Assembly (NCBI GenBank): GCA_046154695.1
Contig: JBJXFI010000315.1
Span: forward strand, 1 to 19,648
Source of the DNA: DALYLB01 sp046154695
GTDB lineage: Bacteria; Acidobacteriota; Blastocatellia; RBC074
DNA: 19,648 bases
Direction of reading: 5' to 3'
The translations under genes were made by a program, and so were the position numbers. This document shows, piece after piece, positions 14,650 to 19,648 of this stretch (positions within the stretch are counted from its first letter, which is position 1; each line of letters opens with the position of its first letter). A model generated the notes under the pieces. The model had not been told where the DNA came from, did not search any database, and saw only the letters and a list, made by a program, of their open reading frames with translations.

Positions 14650-15993
14650 ATGAAACGACGAGAGTTCATTCACGGCGCCTCGATCACGGCCCTTTCCGCG
14701 AGCCGTATTCTCGGCGCGAACGATCGGGTGGTTGTGGGACTGATCGGCTGCGGCGGTCGCGGGCAGGAGGTGGCCGCGCTGATGCGGCAGGCGCCCGGCG
14801 CGGAGTATGGCGCGGTTTGCGATGTCTATGCGGCGAACGCCGCGCAGGCCCGGCAGTCGCTCAATCCCTCGGCGGAGGTCTTCGCCGATTTTCGAAGGCT
14901 GCTCGAACGGAAGGATGTCGATGCGGTTCACATCGCCACGCCCGATCACTGGCATGCGATCGCCACGGTGATGGCCTGTCAGGCCGGCAAGGACGTGTAT
15001 GTCGAGAAACCGCTCGCGCACAACATTCGGGAGGGGCGCGCGATGGTCGCGGCCGCGCGCCGCCACAACCGCGTCGTGCAAACGGGGATGCAGCATCGCT
15101 CGGCCCCGCATTACCGCGAGGTCGAGCGGATCGTTCAGTCGGGCGAACTCGGCGCGGTTCGATTCGTCCGCGTCTGGAATTACAGCAACCAGACGCCCTA
15201 CGGCATCGGCCGCTTTCCGGATTCGCAGGCCCCCGAGGGGCTCGACTGGGATTTCTATCTGGGCCCCGCGCCGAAGGTTCCATTCAACCGTTCGCGGTTC
15301 CTGCGAACCTATCGCTGGTTCTGGGACTATGCGGGCGGGACGATCACAGATTTCGGAACGCACCGGTTCGACACCGTGCAGCAGGTGATGCATGTGACGG
15401 CCCCGAAGACCGTCTCGGCGTCGGGCGGCCGGTTCTCGATGACGGATGCGGGAGAGATGCCCGATGTGCTGCAGGCGACCTATGAATATCCGGGATTTAT
15501 CATGAGTTACGAGTCCTGCAGCATGAATGCGCACGGCATCGGCGGGCGCACGCCGGGGATGGCGTATTACAGCATGCGGGGCCCGGATGACCGCCCGCAC
15601 GGCGAGGCCTATTACGGCACGAACGGCACGCTGATCGCGGATCGCATCGGCTTCGAGGTGTATCCGGAACCGAAGCCGCTCGCGAGGCGCGACGGCTCGC
15701 AGGACGTGAAGACGCGGGTGGAGGGGGCCCGCGCGGAGCCCCGCCGCGTCGCCTCGAAGGATGCCACGGACCTGCACACCCGCGAGTTCATCGAATGCGT
15801 CCGCTCGCGGAAACCGCCCTCAGCCGACATCGAGATCGGGCATCGCTCGACGACGGTCGCCCATCTCGGAAACGTGGCCTTCAAGACGGGCCGAAAGCTG
15901 ACCTGGGATGCGGAAAAGGAAGATTTCATCCGCGATCCCGAAGCGTCGAAACTGTTGGGGCGCGTCGCGCGAAAACCATGGGATCTGATTTGA
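14650..15993 (+). CDS. Tat-exported Gfo/Idh/MocA family oxidoreductase
   Basis: The protein has 447 aa. I chose ATG 14650 because it opens a Tat-type signal, MKRREFIHGASITALSAS; a GTG at 14602 would bury this signal. The NAD(P)-binding motif VGLIGCGGRG is near residues 29-38, the family EKP motif is at 119-121 (VYVEKPLAHN), and D234-F-G-T-H238-R-F-D is the conserved substrate/catalytic region of the alpha/beta domain. Secreted members of this family are common in Planctomycetota, Verrucomicrobiota and Acidobacteriota; they may use tightly bound NAD(P) on sugars, including hydrolysis through transient oxidation. The gene follows the RraA-like gene by 48 bases and precedes the PSCyt gene by 5, so all three are probably one operon. 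Confidence 0.92.
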   Translation: MKRREFIHGASITALSASRILGANDRVVVGLIGCGGRGQEVAALMRQAPGAEYGAVCDVYAANAAQARQSLNPSAEVFADFRRLLERKDVDAVHIATPDHWHAIATVMACQAGKDVYVEKPLAHNIREGRAMVAAARRHNRVVQTGMQHRSAPHYREVERIVQSGELGAVRFVRVWNYSNQTPYGIGRFPDSQAPEGLDWDFYLGPAPKVPFNRSRFLRTYRWFWDYAGGTITDFGTHRFDTVQQVMHVTAPKTVSASGGRFSMTDAGEMPDVLQATYEYPGFIMSYESCSMNAHGIGGRTPGMAYYSMRGPDDRPHGEAYYGTNGTLIADRIGFEVYPEPKPLARRDGSQDVKTRVEGARAEPRRVASKDATDLHTREFIECVRSRKPPSADIEIGHRSTTVAHLGNVAFKTGRKLTWDAEKEDFIRDPEASKLLGRVARKPWDLI

Positions 15994-15998
15994 CGCCA

Positions 15999-19364
<3,366 letters not shown>

Positions 19365-19379
19365 GGACGGCAGGAGATC

Positions 19380-19413
19380 ACGGAACAGGCGGAAACAAAC
19401 GGAACAAACGGAG
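19380..19413. repeat. Degenerate CGGAACA/CGGAAACA tandem repeat
   Basis: Four successive units built on CGGAAC(A) with 8-10 base spacing, starting 16 bases after the stop codon of the PSCyt gene. It has no coding potential and looks like another short dispersed repeat type. Confidence 0.6.
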
Positions 19414-19512
19414 GGGTGTCCGTCACGTTTTTGCGCGAGTATGGCTATGAACAGCTTAAAGCCTGCCAGTGTTGACGTTAATCCCTTTAGAATGGTCTCT
19501 ACACAAAAACTT

Positions 19513-19569
19513 GCCGGACATCCTGCAGTGGCACAAGCTGTCAGGCAATCGTGGCACAAGCTGTCCGGC
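19513..19569. repeat. GTGGCACAAGCTGTC direct repeat inside an inverted pair
   Basis: GTGGCACAAGCTGTC occurs at 19528-19542 and 19551-19565. GCCGGACA (19513-19520) and TGTCCGGC (19562-19569) form outer inverted arms. The sequence after the PSCyt gene (19365-19648) contains this and the neighbouring repeats and no gene I can support. Confidence 0.7.
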
Positions 19570-19629
19570 TTGTGGCGAGTACGACAAACACCCTCAGAAA
19601 AAGACTGGGTCGCGAATGTTACCAATCCC

Positions 19630-19641
19630 GGCTCGCGAGCC
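19630..19641. repeat. Perfect 12-bp palindrome GGCTCGCGAGCC
   Basis: Self-complementary over its whole length, seven bases before the window ends. It may be the edge of a further repeat element whose rest is outside the window. Confidence 0.45.
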
Positions 19642-19648
19642 CTGCCAT

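Noticed and set aside
15795..15998. Longer N-terminus for the PSCyt gene
   Set aside because: It would overlap most of 200 bases of the Gfo/Idh/MocA gene and hide the signal peptide that begins at the ATG at 15999.

Overview
The window comes from a GC-rich, diderm-type heterotroph whose chromosome carries many short dispersed repeats. The gene set includes a PSCyt1/DUF1549/LamG/DUF1553 protein, a Tat-exported Gfo/Idh/MocA oxidoreductase, GMC dehydrogenases with a gluconate-2-dehydrogenase subunit-3 partner, an M24 peptidase, and a beta-lactamase-fold hydrolase with a DUF3471 tail. This mix is typical of Acidobacteriota and the Planctomycetota/Verrucomicrobiota side of the tree. I lean towards Acidobacteriota, but no rRNA or housekeeping marker is present to settle it.

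Layout. 1-269 is an almost perfect palindromic, MITE-like element that starts at the first base of the window. 321-5167 (+) holds three exported proteins: an M24 metallopeptidase, a TPR-thioredoxin (TlpA-like) protein and a serine hydrolase. Their junctions carry a heptamer tandem repeat (1670-1718) and a three-copy 24-25 bp repeat (3527-3636). 5262-7206 (-) is a lower-GC island: a two-gene XRE-ImmA/IrrE metallopeptidase plus PIN-domain module that resembles a toxin-antitoxin pair. It has a clear sigma70-type promoter and an operator-like palindrome. 7396-9701 (-) encodes a GMC oxidoreductase followed by a small unrecognised protein.

9912-19364 (+) is a run of mostly exported proteins: a small unknown protein, a one-haem cytochrome-like protein, a Tat-signal gluconate-2-dehydrogenase subunit-3 protein ending at a strong hairpin terminator, an unknown 147-aa protein, a Spy/LTxxQ-like periplasmic protein, a second GMC oxidoreductase, a membrane-anchored RraA-like protein, a Tat Gfo/Idh/MocA oxidoreductase, and the large PSCyt1/DUF1549/LamG/DUF1553 protein. 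The last 284 bases contain only repeat sequence.

Working together (inference). The two GMC flavoproteins have no signal peptide. The subunit-3 protein has a twin-arginine signal, and a c-type cytochrome-like protein sits just upstream of it. This matches the three-part architecture of gluconate and glucoside-3-dehydrogenases, in which the flavoprotein is carried through Tat by the small subunit and passes electrons to cytochrome c. The RraA-like, Gfo/Idh/MocA and PSCyt/LamG proteins are also predicted to be exported, so 9 kb may encode oxidation and further processing of a sugar or glycoside outside the cytoplasm. The substrate cannot be read from the sequence. Other points of note are a palindromic 87-bp in-frame insertion inside the DUF1553 gene and the invasion of gene boundaries by at least five different small repeat families.
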